Part shown: positions 9,586 through 16,847 of the stretch, piece after piece | Layout: each line of letters starts with the position of its first letter | Numbering within the stretch: position 1 is the first letter of the stretch | Assembly: GCA_002491195.1 (NCBI GenBank) | Contig: DKVL01000031.1 | Span: 447-29,857, forward strand | Source: Lachnospiraceae bacterium UBA7179 | GTDB lineage: Bacteria > Bacillota > Clostridia > Lachnospirales > Lachnospiraceae | DNA: 29,411 nt | Direction: 5' to 3' | Translations under genes and position numbers: made by a program | The notes under the pieces: generated by a model | What the model was told of the DNA's origin: nothing | Database searches by the model: none | Seen by the model: only the letters and a program-made list of their open reading frames with translations

Positions 9586-9638
9586 AAATTTATAAAGGAT
9601 CGGCGAAGAACCGGAATACTGCGCAAGGAGGAGTGTTG

Positions 9639-10067
9639 ATGGGAAGATTTCTGAATATGGGCAATGAAAAGTTTGCAGAATTGGCGCAGACAAAATATTT
9701 TGTTGACAAGACAGAGCTCATTGGCAAACTGCTGCGCAGGGATATTACAAGCAAATTTATCTGCAACAGCCGCGCACGTCGCTTCGGCAAGTCTGTGACA
9801 GCGGATATGCTCGTTGCATATTTCAGCAAGGGAGCGGATTCTAAGGAGCTGTTTGCGCCGCTAAAATGTGAGAAGGATGCTCTTTTTCTCCAAAATATGA
9901 ATGCGTTTGATACGATTTTTGTGGATATTCAGGCAATTTATAAAGAAGCGGAATATGAGTTTTCGGAGCCGAACCGATACATGAACAGGGTGATCGTACA
10001 GGAGCTTAGCAAGACCTATCAAATCCAGACATTTTTCTATAAGTACATGAATATCAAAGGAGTGTGA
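9639..10067 (+). pseudogene. Truncated AAA-ATPase-like protein (PF09820 type)
   Basis: AAGGAGG (9625-9631) sits 7 nt before ATG 9639; GTG and TTG codons just upstream are less well placed. The 142-residue product begins like the family (FLNMGNEKF..., YFVDKTELI, then RARRFGKS as the degenerate P-loop near residues 45-55) but stops after about 130 family-like residues. The Walker B region, helical lid and C-terminal PD-(D/E)XK nuclease, all present in the 565-residue relative at 14756-16453, are missing. The last residues read through the leader of the next gene and stop 4 nt before its ATG. It is most simply a deletion remnant. It still has a promoter and RBS, so it may be translated and coupled to the downstream gene. 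Confidence 0.75.
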
Positions 10068-10071
10068 TACG

Positions 10072-11415
10072 ATGCTGCACGATTTCCAGGCAGAGTACAA
10101 AGCGAAACTGGTGGCTCCCGACGAGGCGGTGCAGGTGGTAAAGAGCGGTGACTGGGTGGACTACACAAGCAATCTGGGAATGCCGGTGTTGCTCGACAGG
10201 GCGCTGGCAAGACGCAGGGATGAACTCTATGATGTAAAAATACGCGGGAATCTGATCATAGAAGGTCCGATTGAGGTGGCGGAGTGCGATGAGAGTCAGG
10301 AGCATTTTACTTACCACAGCTGGCACTGTTCTTCCTATGAACGTAAGCTCTGTGACAGGGGACTCTGTTACTTTATTCCGATGGTTTTTCACAACAATGC
10401 CGCATATTATGAATATTTTTTAAAAGTAAATGTCGTGATGGTGAGTGTCTCTCCTATGGATAAGCATGGGTATTTTAACTTTTCTGTCAACACGGGCGTG
10501 GCGGCTCCGATCACGCGCACGGCGGATATTGTCATCGTTGAAGTCAATGAGAATCTTCCCAAAGTCTACGGAGGATATGACGAGTGTATCCATATTTCCA
10601 ATGTAGATTATATTGTGGAGGGAGAGCATAAGCCGCTGGCTGTCCTAAAGACAAGCCGACCTACCGAGACGGACAGGAAGATTGCAAAGAACATTTTACC
10701 TTATATTGTGGATGGGGCGACGCTCCAGCTTGGCATTGGCAGTATGCCGAATGCATTGGGTGAGTTGATCGCGGAATCGGATATCAAAGATCTGGGGATG
10801 CACACGGAGCTTTGTTCCGATGCGTATTTGAGCATGTACAATGCGGGAAAGTTGACAAACCGCAAGAAAAAGATTGATCGGGGAAAAGGCGTGTACGGCT
10901 GTGCGATCGGTTCGCCGGAGCTTTATGAGTGGGTGGACGACAATCACGGTATTGCGGCTTATCCGTTGGAATATGTCAACAGACCGAGTGTCATTGCCCA
11001 GATTGACAATATGGTGTCGATTAACAGCTGTGTGTCCGTTGACTTGTATGGTCAAGTTGCGGCGGAAAGCTCCGGTTCCCGACAGATCAGCGGTACCGGC
11101 GGACAGCTGGACTTTCTCATAGGAGCCTCCGCGTCGAGGGGCGGCAAGGCATTTATTTGTATGAGTTCTACGTATAAGGACAAAGCAGGTGTGTACCATT
11201 CCCGGATCCGCCCACAGTTTGACGGGGATATCATCACCTCCCCCAGAAGCCAGATTTATTTTCTGGCAACGGAGTACGGCGTCATCAACCTTGAAGGGCG
11301 TTCCACATGGGAGCGGGCGGAAGGGCTCATCTCGATCGCGCACCCTGATTTCAGGGAAGGTCTGATCAGGGAAGCCGAGCAGCGCAAGATCTGGAGACGG
11401 TCAAATAAGTATTAA
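10072..11415 (+). CDS. Butyryl-CoA:acetate CoA-transferase-like enzyme
   Basis: A 447-residue member of the acetyl-CoA hydrolase/transferase family, full length for the clostridial butyryl-CoA:acetate CoA-transferase group. Visible motifs: the N-terminal KSGDWVDY; SPMDKHGYFNF; EVNENLPKVYGG; the CoA-site region LQLGIGSMPNALGELIAESD (about 219-238); MHTE with the predicted catalytic Glu at residue 246; SGTGGQLDFLIGASASRGGK; and the end IAHPDFREGLIREAEQ..IWRRSN. Family members transfer CoA between acyl-CoA and acetate in the cytoplasm, the last step of butyrate formation. The exact acyl substrate is not certain. ATG 10072 follows AAAGGAG by 9 nt, and that site lies inside the tail of the truncated ATPase-like frame, suggesting coupling. 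Confidence 0.85.
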   Translation: MLHDFQAEYKAKLVAPDEAVQVVKSGDWVDYTSNLGMPVLLDRALARRRDELYDVKIRGNLIIEGPIEVAECDESQEHFTYHSWHCSSYERKLCDRGLCYFIPMVFHNNAAYYEYFLKVNVVMVSVSPMDKHGYFNFSVNTGVAAPITRTADIVIVEVNENLPKVYGGYDECIHISNVDYIVEGEHKPLAVLKTSRPTETDRKIAKNILPYIVDGATLQLGIGSMPNALGELIAESDIKDLGMHTELCSDAYLSMYNAGKLTNRKKKIDRGKGVYGCAIGSPELYEWVDDNHGIAAYPLEYVNRPSVIAQIDNMVSINSCVSVDLYGQVAAESSGSRQISGTGGQLDFLIGASASRGGKAFICMSSTYKDKAGVYHSRIRPQFDGDIITSPRSQIYFLATEYGVINLEGRSTWERAEGLISIAHPDFREGLIREAEQRKIWRRSNKY

Positions 11416-11550
11416 ATATGAGAAAGGATGTTTGTATTGGCAAAGGTTTTTGCATGGCTGTTTCCAGGAAGCAGGCTGTGCTATAGTAGTTCTACAGCTC
11501 CTGAGTTTTGGATATTCTGAAGCACGCGTTAAAGAATAGGAAGTCAAAGT

Positions 11551-12291
11551 ATGATCGAAGAATTAACAACTGTAACAGTTCATAATAAAATCTGCCATAT
11601 CTGCAAAAGTGGCAGTAAGGAACAGGAGCATATCGGTAAAAGTCATCGTCTGCTTGTATTTTACTGGGGTGTAGGTGAAGAGGCAAGAGAGTCCGTAGAG
11701 ATGGTTATATCTTATTTAAAAGAAAAGGTACCAGATGCCAATTTCATTCTGGCAGCATATGAATCCGAAAACTGGAACGACGATTATTCGCCTTGGGCAG
11801 CACAGGCAGTCTTTGGAAAAGAAGGCTTTGGCGGGAATGCGGGCGATACGCTGAAATGGCTTACACAATACTTTATTCCGCATGTCGAGGCAAAGGAGTC
11901 TGAAATTGCCCGTTTTCCGGTCGGATATTCACTTGCAGGGCTTTTTAGTCTGTGGGTATACTGTGAATGTGATGGTTTTGCGGGCGCAGTCAGCTGTTCC
12001 GGTTCTCTGTGGTATGAGGGATGGCTTGATTATGTTCAAAACGCAGCAGCGAAGATGTGTACGAATGAAGCAAAGTACATTTACCTGAGCCTTGGAGACA
12101 AAGAGGAAAAGACGAAAAATAAGCAGATGTCGACTGTAGGGGACAATACGAAACAGGTATATACAATGCTTTGCGAGAATCAGAAAAACGTGCAAGGTGT
12201 CCTGGAGTGGAATCAGGGCGGTCATTTTTCGGAACCGGACCTGCGGGTTGCAAAAGGAATTCATTGGATTTTGAGACAGTTTGATGTATAA
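11551..12291 (+). CDS. Alpha/beta-hydrolase, putative esterase
   Basis: A 246-residue cytoplasmic protein of the esterase D/enterochelin-esterase-like type. It has a nucleophile elbow GYSLAG (Ser127), followed by AVSCSGSLWYEGW, as is usual after the elbow in this family. The likely catalytic His is in QGGHF (H225), with an acidic residue expected near SLGDKEE. There is no signal peptide, so the substrate is likely intracellular; it cannot be named. TAGGAAG precedes the ATG. It lies 135 bp after the CoA-transferase gene without a clear terminator, so co-transcription is possible. Confidence 0.75.
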   Translation: MIEELTTVTVHNKICHICKSGSKEQEHIGKSHRLLVFYWGVGEEARESVEMVISYLKEKVPDANFILAAYESENWNDDYSPWAAQAVFGKEGFGGNAGDTLKWLTQYFIPHVEAKESEIARFPVGYSLAGLFSLWVYCECDGFAGAVSCSGSLWYEGWLDYVQNAAAKMCTNEAKYIYLSLGDKEEKTKNKQMSTVGDNTKQVYTMLCENQKNVQGVLEWNQGGHFSEPDLRVAKGIHWILRQFDV

Positions 12292-12292
12292 T
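12264..12292 (+). promoter_or_regulatory. Possible galK promoter
   Basis: TTGGAT (12264-12269), 17-bp spacer, perfect TATAAT (12287-12292), overlapping the last codons of the hydrolase gene. The -35 is weak and the surrounding sequence is AT-rich, so chance is possible. Confidence 0.4.
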
Positions 12293-12341
12293 AAAAAATT
12301 ATAATAAATGATAAAAAGCGGATAACAAGGAGGAATTAAAA

Positions 12342-13574
12342 ATGAACATTCCAAACAGTGAGAGACTGGAAAAAGTTTACGGGGAGAGTGCAAAGAGCGC
12401 GGAGCGTTTTCGTGCACTGGCGGAGAATTTCAAGAAAAAGTATGGCCATGACGAGGCTGAATTTTTCTCCGCACCCGGAAGAACGGAGATCATTGGCAAC
12501 CATACGGATCACAACGGCGGCAAGGTGATTGCGGGCAGCATCGATCTGGATACCATCGGGGCGGCGCGGCCAAACAATAGCAGTGTCATTCATATCACGA
12601 GTGAAGGCTATGATCAGGAAATCGTTGTGGACATCACGAAGCTTGACAGCGTTGCAAAGGTCAGCGGGACAGAGGCGCTGCTCGCCGGCATGATGGAAGG
12701 CGCACAGAAGTTTGGATTCAAGGTCGGCGGCTTTGACGCATATGTGTCCACAAACGTGATCGCGGCAGCGGGTGTGAGTTCGTCGGCGTCGTTTGAGATG
12801 CTGGTGTGCACGATTGTCAACCACTTCTTTAATGACGGTGCGATGAGCTGTGCGGACTATGCAAAGATTGGCAAGTATTCTGAGAATGTATACTGGAACA
12901 AGGCGTCAGGCATGATGGACCAGATGGCGTGCGCAGTCGGCGGACCGGTGCTCTTTGATTTTTCGAATGGGAGCCAGCCGGAGTACAGACCGCTTTCGTT
13001 CTCCTTTGAGAAAAAGGGATACCGTCTTGTGATCGTGAACACGGGAAAGGGACATGCGGATTTAAGCGAGGAGTATTCGGGGATTCCCAATGAGATGAAG
13101 GAAGCTGCGAAGGTTCTCGGCGTGGAACTTTTGTGCGAGACAAACCTTGACAATTTGCTTGCGCATGTGAATGAGATTCCAAACGACAGGGCAGTGCTGC
13201 GTGCGATCCACTTCTTTGAGGAGAACCGCAGAGTGGATGAGATGGCGGCAGCGATTGAGCGGGATGATATCAATGCCGTATTGAAACTGGTCGACGAATC
13301 AGGCACTTCCTCGTGGAAATTGCTGCAGAACTGCTATTCGCTGCAAAACTGCAAAGAGCAGAAGATCACGCTGACACTCGCGCTCACAGAACTCTTCTTA
13401 AAGGGGATCGGCGATGGTGTATGCCGTGTGCACGGCGGTGGATTTGCGGGTGTGATCATGTGCCTCGTGCCGCTTGCTGAGGCGGACAACTATGTGAACT
13501 ATATCGCAAAATACGTGGGTGGCAGCAATGTCTATCCGATGAATATCCGGGCAGTCGGAGCGGTCAGAATCTAA
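12342..13574 (+). CDS. galK: Galactokinase
   Basis: A 410-residue GHMP kinase that phosphorylates galactose at C1 in the Leloir pathway. Motif 1 is APGRTEIIGNHTDHNGG (about 44-60), the TEI.GNHTDH variant seen in clostridial enzymes in place of the usual NLIGEHTDY. Motif 2 is AAGVSSSAS (142-150). The catalytic Asp is expected at D193 in SGMMDQMACAVGG, and motif 3 is around VHGGGFAG (about 365-373). AAGGAGG lies 8 nt before ATG 12342. No galT, galE or galactose transporter lies next to it, so it appears to be a stand-alone gal gene. A decayed piece of the same gene lies about 1 kb downstream. Confidence 0.93.
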   Translation: MNIPNSERLEKVYGESAKSAERFRALAENFKKKYGHDEAEFFSAPGRTEIIGNHTDHNGGKVIAGSIDLDTIGAARPNNSSVIHITSEGYDQEIVVDITKLDSVAKVSGTEALLAGMMEGAQKFGFKVGGFDAYVSTNVIAAAGVSSSASFEMLVCTIVNHFFNDGAMSCADYAKIGKYSENVYWNKASGMMDQMACAVGGPVLFDFSNGSQPEYRPLSFSFEKKGYRLVIVNTGKGHADLSEEYSGIPNEMKEAAKVLGVELLCETNLDNLLAHVNEIPNDRAVLRAIHFFEENRRVDEMAAAIERDDINAVLKLVDESGTSSWKLLQNCYSLQNCKEQKITLTLALTELFLKGIGDGVCRVHGGGFAGVIMCLVPLAEADNYVNYIAKYVGGSNVYPMNIRAVGAVRI

Positions 13575-13632
13575 TGCGTTTATTTTCGGTCATATGTTTA
13601 TTTTGGGGCAGTACATGAAATATGTTGATTTT

Positions 13633-13661
13633 TTAACAACAAGTAAGTAATTGAGTATAGA
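13633..13661 (+). promoter_or_regulatory. Possible promoter of the FD..YY repeat gene
   Basis: TTAACA (13633-13638), 17-bp spacer, TATAGA (13656-13661) in a very AT-rich leader, with GGAGG shortly before ATG 13700. The high A+T content makes chance matches likely. Confidence 0.4.
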
Positions 13662-13699
13662 GATATAAAATATTTTGATTAATTTTTGGAGGTATCAAC

Positions 13700-14506
13700 A
13701 TGAAAGGTAAGATTTATAAAAAAGTTTTGGCTATTGCTACAGTGTATTCTGTTTTTGTTGGAAGTTCTCTCAGTGTTTCGGCAGAAGGATTAAGTGATGT
13801 TTTTGATGCAGACTATTATGCGGAACAGTATCCAGATGTTGTGGCAGAAGTTGGTTCTGAACCAGCAGCACTTTTGAATCATTTTGTTACATATGGCGTG
13901 AATGAAGGTAAGCAAGGAATTGCAACTTTTAATGTTTCAGAATATAAAAATGCTTATGCGGATTTACAGGCAGTGTTTGGTGATGATTGGGATGCTTATG
14001 TAGAACATTATTTTACGATTGGAATAAATGAACATAGGACAGCTGGTGTATATGGTACTGTTACACGAACGGGAAACGCTATAGTGTCTTCTGCATCTTC
14101 GGCGGTTCCAGAATCTTCTGGAACTATTCAAATGATACCATCTTGGGATCCGTTATTAAATAATGGAGCAGCTGTTTATGAACAGGTGTATAGTAAAATA
14201 GCGGCTCTTGATATCAATGATGATGTGGCAGTAAAGGAATTGGATAGCTATGTAAGAAACAATATCAATACTATTACTGGTGGAGAAGAGGAATGGAAGG
14301 GTAGTATTGATTTTACTAATGGTGAGACATTGATTATTGAAAGCGGTGAGGTGGTTGAGTTAGATGTAGCAAATAGTGTTGAGATTTATAGAGGGATTAA
14401 TTGTTACAACGAGTATAGTAATGTTTATTCATTAGATGCTGGAAGAAATTCGTTCCTCAATCGCAAGGTTTATACTAATGGAGTGATTAGTGAAGTTACA
14501 AAGTAA
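13700..14506 (+). CDS. Small secreted protein with two FD..YY..YPD-type repeats
   Basis: A 268-residue protein with a signal peptide (MKGKIYKKVLAIATVYS..SVSA, cleavage near residue 28). Two imperfect repeats follow: FDADYYAEQYPDV...LLNHFVTYGVNEGKQG (35-73) and FNVSEYKNAYADL...YVEHYFTIGINEHRTAG (77-115). This pattern (aromatic pair, PDV, HY...G..EGR) is known from many secreted bacterial proteins, but its function is not established. The C-terminal half (about 140-268) has no motif I recognise; it includes a stretch shaped like a beta domain (SIDFTNGETLIIESGEVVEL). The gene is clearly more AT-rich than galK and the CoA-transferase gene, and is followed by a galK fragment, which suggests insertion. 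GGAGG sets the start. Confidence 0.8.
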   Translation: MKGKIYKKVLAIATVYSVFVGSSLSVSAEGLSDVFDADYYAEQYPDVVAEVGSEPAALLNHFVTYGVNEGKQGIATFNVSEYKNAYADLQAVFGDDWDAYVEHYFTIGINEHRTAGVYGTVTRTGNAIVSSASSAVPESSGTIQMIPSWDPLLNNGAAVYEQVYSKIAALDINDDVAVKELDSYVRNNINTITGGEEEWKGSIDFTNGETLIIESGEVVELDVANSVEIYRGINCYNEYSNVYSLDAGRNSFLNRKVYTNGVISEVTK

Positions 14507-14550
14507 TTAAAAAAATAATCTTTGATAGGAATAGCCAAAATAATAAGACA

Positions 14551-14599
14551 CTATTGTGCGAAACAAATCTTGATGAATATCCGGGCAGTCAGAATCTAA
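14551..14599 (+). pseudogene. Decayed 3' fragment of galK
   Basis: Nucleotides 14551-14573 match galK 13128-13150 at 20 of 23 positions. Nucleotides 14572-14599 match the galK 3' end (13538-13574) exactly, except for loss of 9 bp between two GTC triplets. The junction between the two parts has a 2-bp GA overlap and removes about 387 bp relative to galK. The result is out of frame and cannot encode a kinase. It ends at the galK stop codon TAA. Confidence 0.8.
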
Positions 14600-14620
14600 A
14601 CAGATATGAAATCATGAGAG

Positions 14621-14650
14621 AAAGTGGAGTGGTCAGAAGCTCCACTTTTT
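14621..14650 (+). terminator. Rho-independent terminator
   Basis: AAAGTGGAG (14621-14629) pairs with CTCCACTTT (14640-14648) around a 10-nt loop, and the right arm runs into five T residues. It would end transcription from galK and the secreted repeat gene. Confidence 0.8.
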
Positions 14651-14689
14651 ATACAGTGCCTTAGAGAACTAAAAATCAGACATCTGCAG

Positions 14690-14712
14690 CAGGGGAGACA
14701 AAATCTCCCCTG
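14690..14712 (-). terminator. Hairpin, possible terminator of the minus-strand gene
   Basis: Nine-bp perfect stem CAGGGGAGA/TCTCCCCTG with a 5-nt loop (14699-14703), 44 bp beyond the stop codon of the minus-strand ATPase-like gene. No T-run follows directly on the minus strand, so function is uncertain. Confidence 0.4.
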
Positions 14713-14755
14713 TTCTATCTGTTGCGGAAAGCATTATTCCTACATAGGCGGGGCA

Positions 14756-16453
14756 TCAACCAGAGATTACCCTGCACCGCTTTTTATAACATGCGATTCC
14801 ATATTTGCGGATGACAGTCATGCCGTCGTCGATCAGCGCCTCCTCATAATTCCTGTTATTGATCTGTTTCAATGCCTCGCTGCACCCTACATCAAAGGCT
14901 GCGTTCTCGGCGTATTTTACTTCAATGATGATACCGATCTCCTTATCTTCGGCTTCTACGCTGATATCACGGTAGCCTTCTCCTGATTCGGCGTTGGATT
15001 TGACTTTCCAGTCGGACATTCCCGCAAATAATCCCAGCAGGATTCCATGATAAAAGTTTTCTTTCATCTCTTTTTTGACATTGGTGTCACGGATGCTGAT
15101 CGTCTTGCGCAGATAGGAGGTAAACTCTTTTTCGATGGTGGCTGTATCGTTCTCCTCAAATGCCCTGCAAAAACGTTCCAGTTTTTGGGAATCTTTTCGG
15201 GATTCCGTCTCAAACCACTCCTGGATCTGCTCTTCAAATATCCATCGGATCTCCCGGTTTGGTATGACCAGGCTGGTCATACTGTCAGCGTCACTGTCGC
15301 TTTGAGTCAGATAACCTGTTGTATAGAGGACACTCCACAGGTTGTCAATTTTGGAATCCAGATCTCTGTAAGTAAGCTCCTGATGGATTTTCTTTTTGAT
15401 ACTGCCGCCATTGATCAATATTTCGATTTCATCCTTGGTCGTTTTGTCTGCATGTTCTATAAATTTTCTGATGATACTGTTGCTGCTTGTATTTACCCAG
15501 TAATTCTGCGGTTTTGTCACACTTGCATCGCGCAGATCTCCGCAGTAATTGATCACATCCCACGGACAGTATATTCCTAAATTACCAAACAGATAACCGT
15601 CATACCATTCCTTTATGGCGTCATACTGATCGGTAAATCCATAATATTCCAATATTTGTCTGACTTCCGCATCTGTAAAACCAAAGTATTCCTTGTAGCG
15701 CACATCCTTTACAGTATATACGTTAAAATTATTCAGACCGGTGAAAATGCTCTCTTTGGATATTCTAAGACAACCTGTCAATACTGCCAGTTTCAGGCTG
15801 TCGTTTGTTTTAAACGCGTTTCCGAACAGGACTTTGATCAATTCCGCCATGGAATCGTAATAACCTGACTGGTATGCTTTGTCAAGCGGTACATCATATT
15901 CATCAATCAAAATGATTACATTAAGACCATAATGTTTCTGCAGAAGCCGTGACAACAGCTGTAAGCTGTCTTTCAAAAGCTCGTCCGACATTGTAAATGA
16001 ACCTGTTTTGTCAATATTAATAAGTGCCTCATAGCGTTTTTGTTCAATCTCTGTCAGATGTTCGCTCTGCATTAGGAATTGAAAACGCATGGTCTCTTTT
16101 CCGATCAGATTTCGGAACATAGCCTTCGCATCAGTAAAATTTTCTCCGGTTGCTTCTTTCAGCGTGATCGATATTACTGGAAATTTTCCCATATATTTAT
16201 GACAGAGCTCTTTTTCATTGGAAATCTCCAGTCCGTCAAAAAGGATACTGTTAGTGCCGATTTCAAAAAAGTATTTCAGCATACTCATGTTCAGGGTTTT
16301 ACCGAAACGTCTCGGACGCGTAAACAGATTTACCTTTCCCGGATTTTTCAAAAGAGTGCTGATCAGTTCCGTTTTATCGACATAGTAATATCCATCTGTG
16401 CGTATTTCTTCGAAATTTTCAATACCCATAGGAAGTTTTGTGTTTGTTGCCAT
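14756..16453 (-). CDS. AAA-ATPase-like/PD-(D/E)XK nuclease-like protein
   Basis: A 565-residue, full-length member of the family with an N-terminal AAA-ATPase-like domain (PF09820) and a C-terminal DUF1703/PD-(D/E)XK nuclease-like domain. Visible: MGIENFEEIR..YYYVDKTELI at the N-terminus, a P-loop variant RPRRFGKT (46-53), and a Walker B-like ILIDEYDVP (about 181-189). At the C-terminus the nuclease-type set is D496 in YRDISVE, E511 and K513 in IIEVKYA, and Q530 before the terminal helix. GAGG precedes ATG 16453. The family is abundant in gut Clostridia and Bacteroidota, often in several copies per genome; its role is unproven. A truncated relative lies at 9639-10067. Single-gene unit with its own promoter. 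Confidence 0.9.
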   Translation of the reverse strand: MATNTKLPMGIENFEEIRTDGYYYVDKTELISTLLKNPGKVNLFTRPRRFGKTLNMSMLKYFFEIGTNSILFDGLEISNEKELCHKYMGKFPVISITLKEATGENFTDAKAMFRNLIGKETMRFQFLMQSEHLTEIEQKRYEALINIDKTGSFTMSDELLKDSLQLLSRLLQKHYGLNVIILIDEYDVPLDKAYQSGYYDSMAELIKVLFGNAFKTNDSLKLAVLTGCLRISKESIFTGLNNFNVYTVKDVRYKEYFGFTDAEVRQILEYYGFTDQYDAIKEWYDGYLFGNLGIYCPWDVINYCGDLRDASVTKPQNYWVNTSSNSIIRKFIEHADKTTKDEIEILINGGSIKKKIHQELTYRDLDSKIDNLWSVLYTTGYLTQSDSDADSMTSLVIPNREIRWIFEEQIQEWFETESRKDSQKLERFCRAFEENDTATIEKEFTSYLRKTISIRDTNVKKEMKENFYHGILLGLFAGMSDWKVKSNAESGEGYRDISVEAEDKEIGIIIEVKYAENAAFDVGCSEALKQINNRNYEEALIDDGMTVIRKYGIACYKKRCRVISG

Positions 16454-16509
16454 AGCATACCTCTTTTCTAAAAACTACTGCGTTGTATGTCCTTTCGCGC
16501 TTTTGTAAC

Positions 16510-16538
16510 AGTATATCATATCGCGGATAAGTCCACAA
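16510..16538 (-). promoter_or_regulatory. Extended -10 promoter for the ATPase-like gene
   Basis: Read on the minus strand: TTGTGG (16533-16538), 17-bp spacer, then TGA directly before TATACT (16510-16515), an extended -10. The -35 is weak, as is common when a TG extension is present. It lies about 60 bp upstream of ATG 16453. Confidence 0.5.
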
Positions 16539-16560
16539 CCTACGAAAAACTTGTTTTTGA

Positions 16561-16710
16561 TTAAGGTCGTTACAGTTCAGCCTTGCTGAACTGTAACGCA
16601 TCAAGCCATGCAAAATCGCTTCGCGATGTCAAAGCCATGTACCATGGCTTGATGCATTTCAACCGCTACGTTTTCTTACGGACTTTGTAGCTGAACTGTA
16701 ATTTAAGGTC
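16561..16710. mobile_element. MITE-like foldback element with 8-bp flanking repeats
   Basis: Terminal inverted repeats TTACAGTTCAGC (16570-16581) and GCTGAACTGTAA (16690-16701), flanked by direct repeats TTAAGGTC at 16561-16568 and 16703-16710, each one base away from the repeat. Inside are three more perfect foldbacks: GTTACAGTTCAGC/GCTGAACTGTAAC (16569-16581/16585-16597), GCATCAAGCCATG/CATGGCTTGATGC (16598-16610/16643-16655) and ATCGC/GCGAT (16615-16619/16623-16627). No coding capacity. It occupies most of the gap between two divergent promoters. Confidence 0.75.
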
Positions 16711-16731
16711 ATTCTCCTGCTCGATTTTACA

Positions 16732-16760
16732 TTGCTATTTTCAGGAAAGTCCTGTATAAT
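16732..16760 (+). promoter_or_regulatory. Promoter of the ABC-2 operon
   Basis: TTGCTA (16732-16737), 17-bp spacer, TATAAT (16755-16760), about 90 bp before ATG 16848. It begins 22 bp after the right flanking repeat of the foldback element. Confidence 0.6.
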
Positions 16761-16847
16761 GTTTTCGGAACTTATGATAAAAATGATACATAATACGGAT
16801 AAGAACGGCTATTTTTATGGAGAACGGGGACGGATAGGAGAGAAATT

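Noticed and set aside
11416..11550. Short frames of about 22-30 codons after the CoA-transferase gene
   Set aside because: No well-spaced RBS with ATG, no recognisable product; treated as untranslated spacer. No clear terminator or promoter was found there either.
14624..16613. Plus-strand frames opposite the 565-residue ATPase-like gene, and a minus-strand frame at 16419-16613
   Set aside because: The opposite frames are shadows of a clear family member; the 16419-16613 frame runs through the promoter and into the foldback element.
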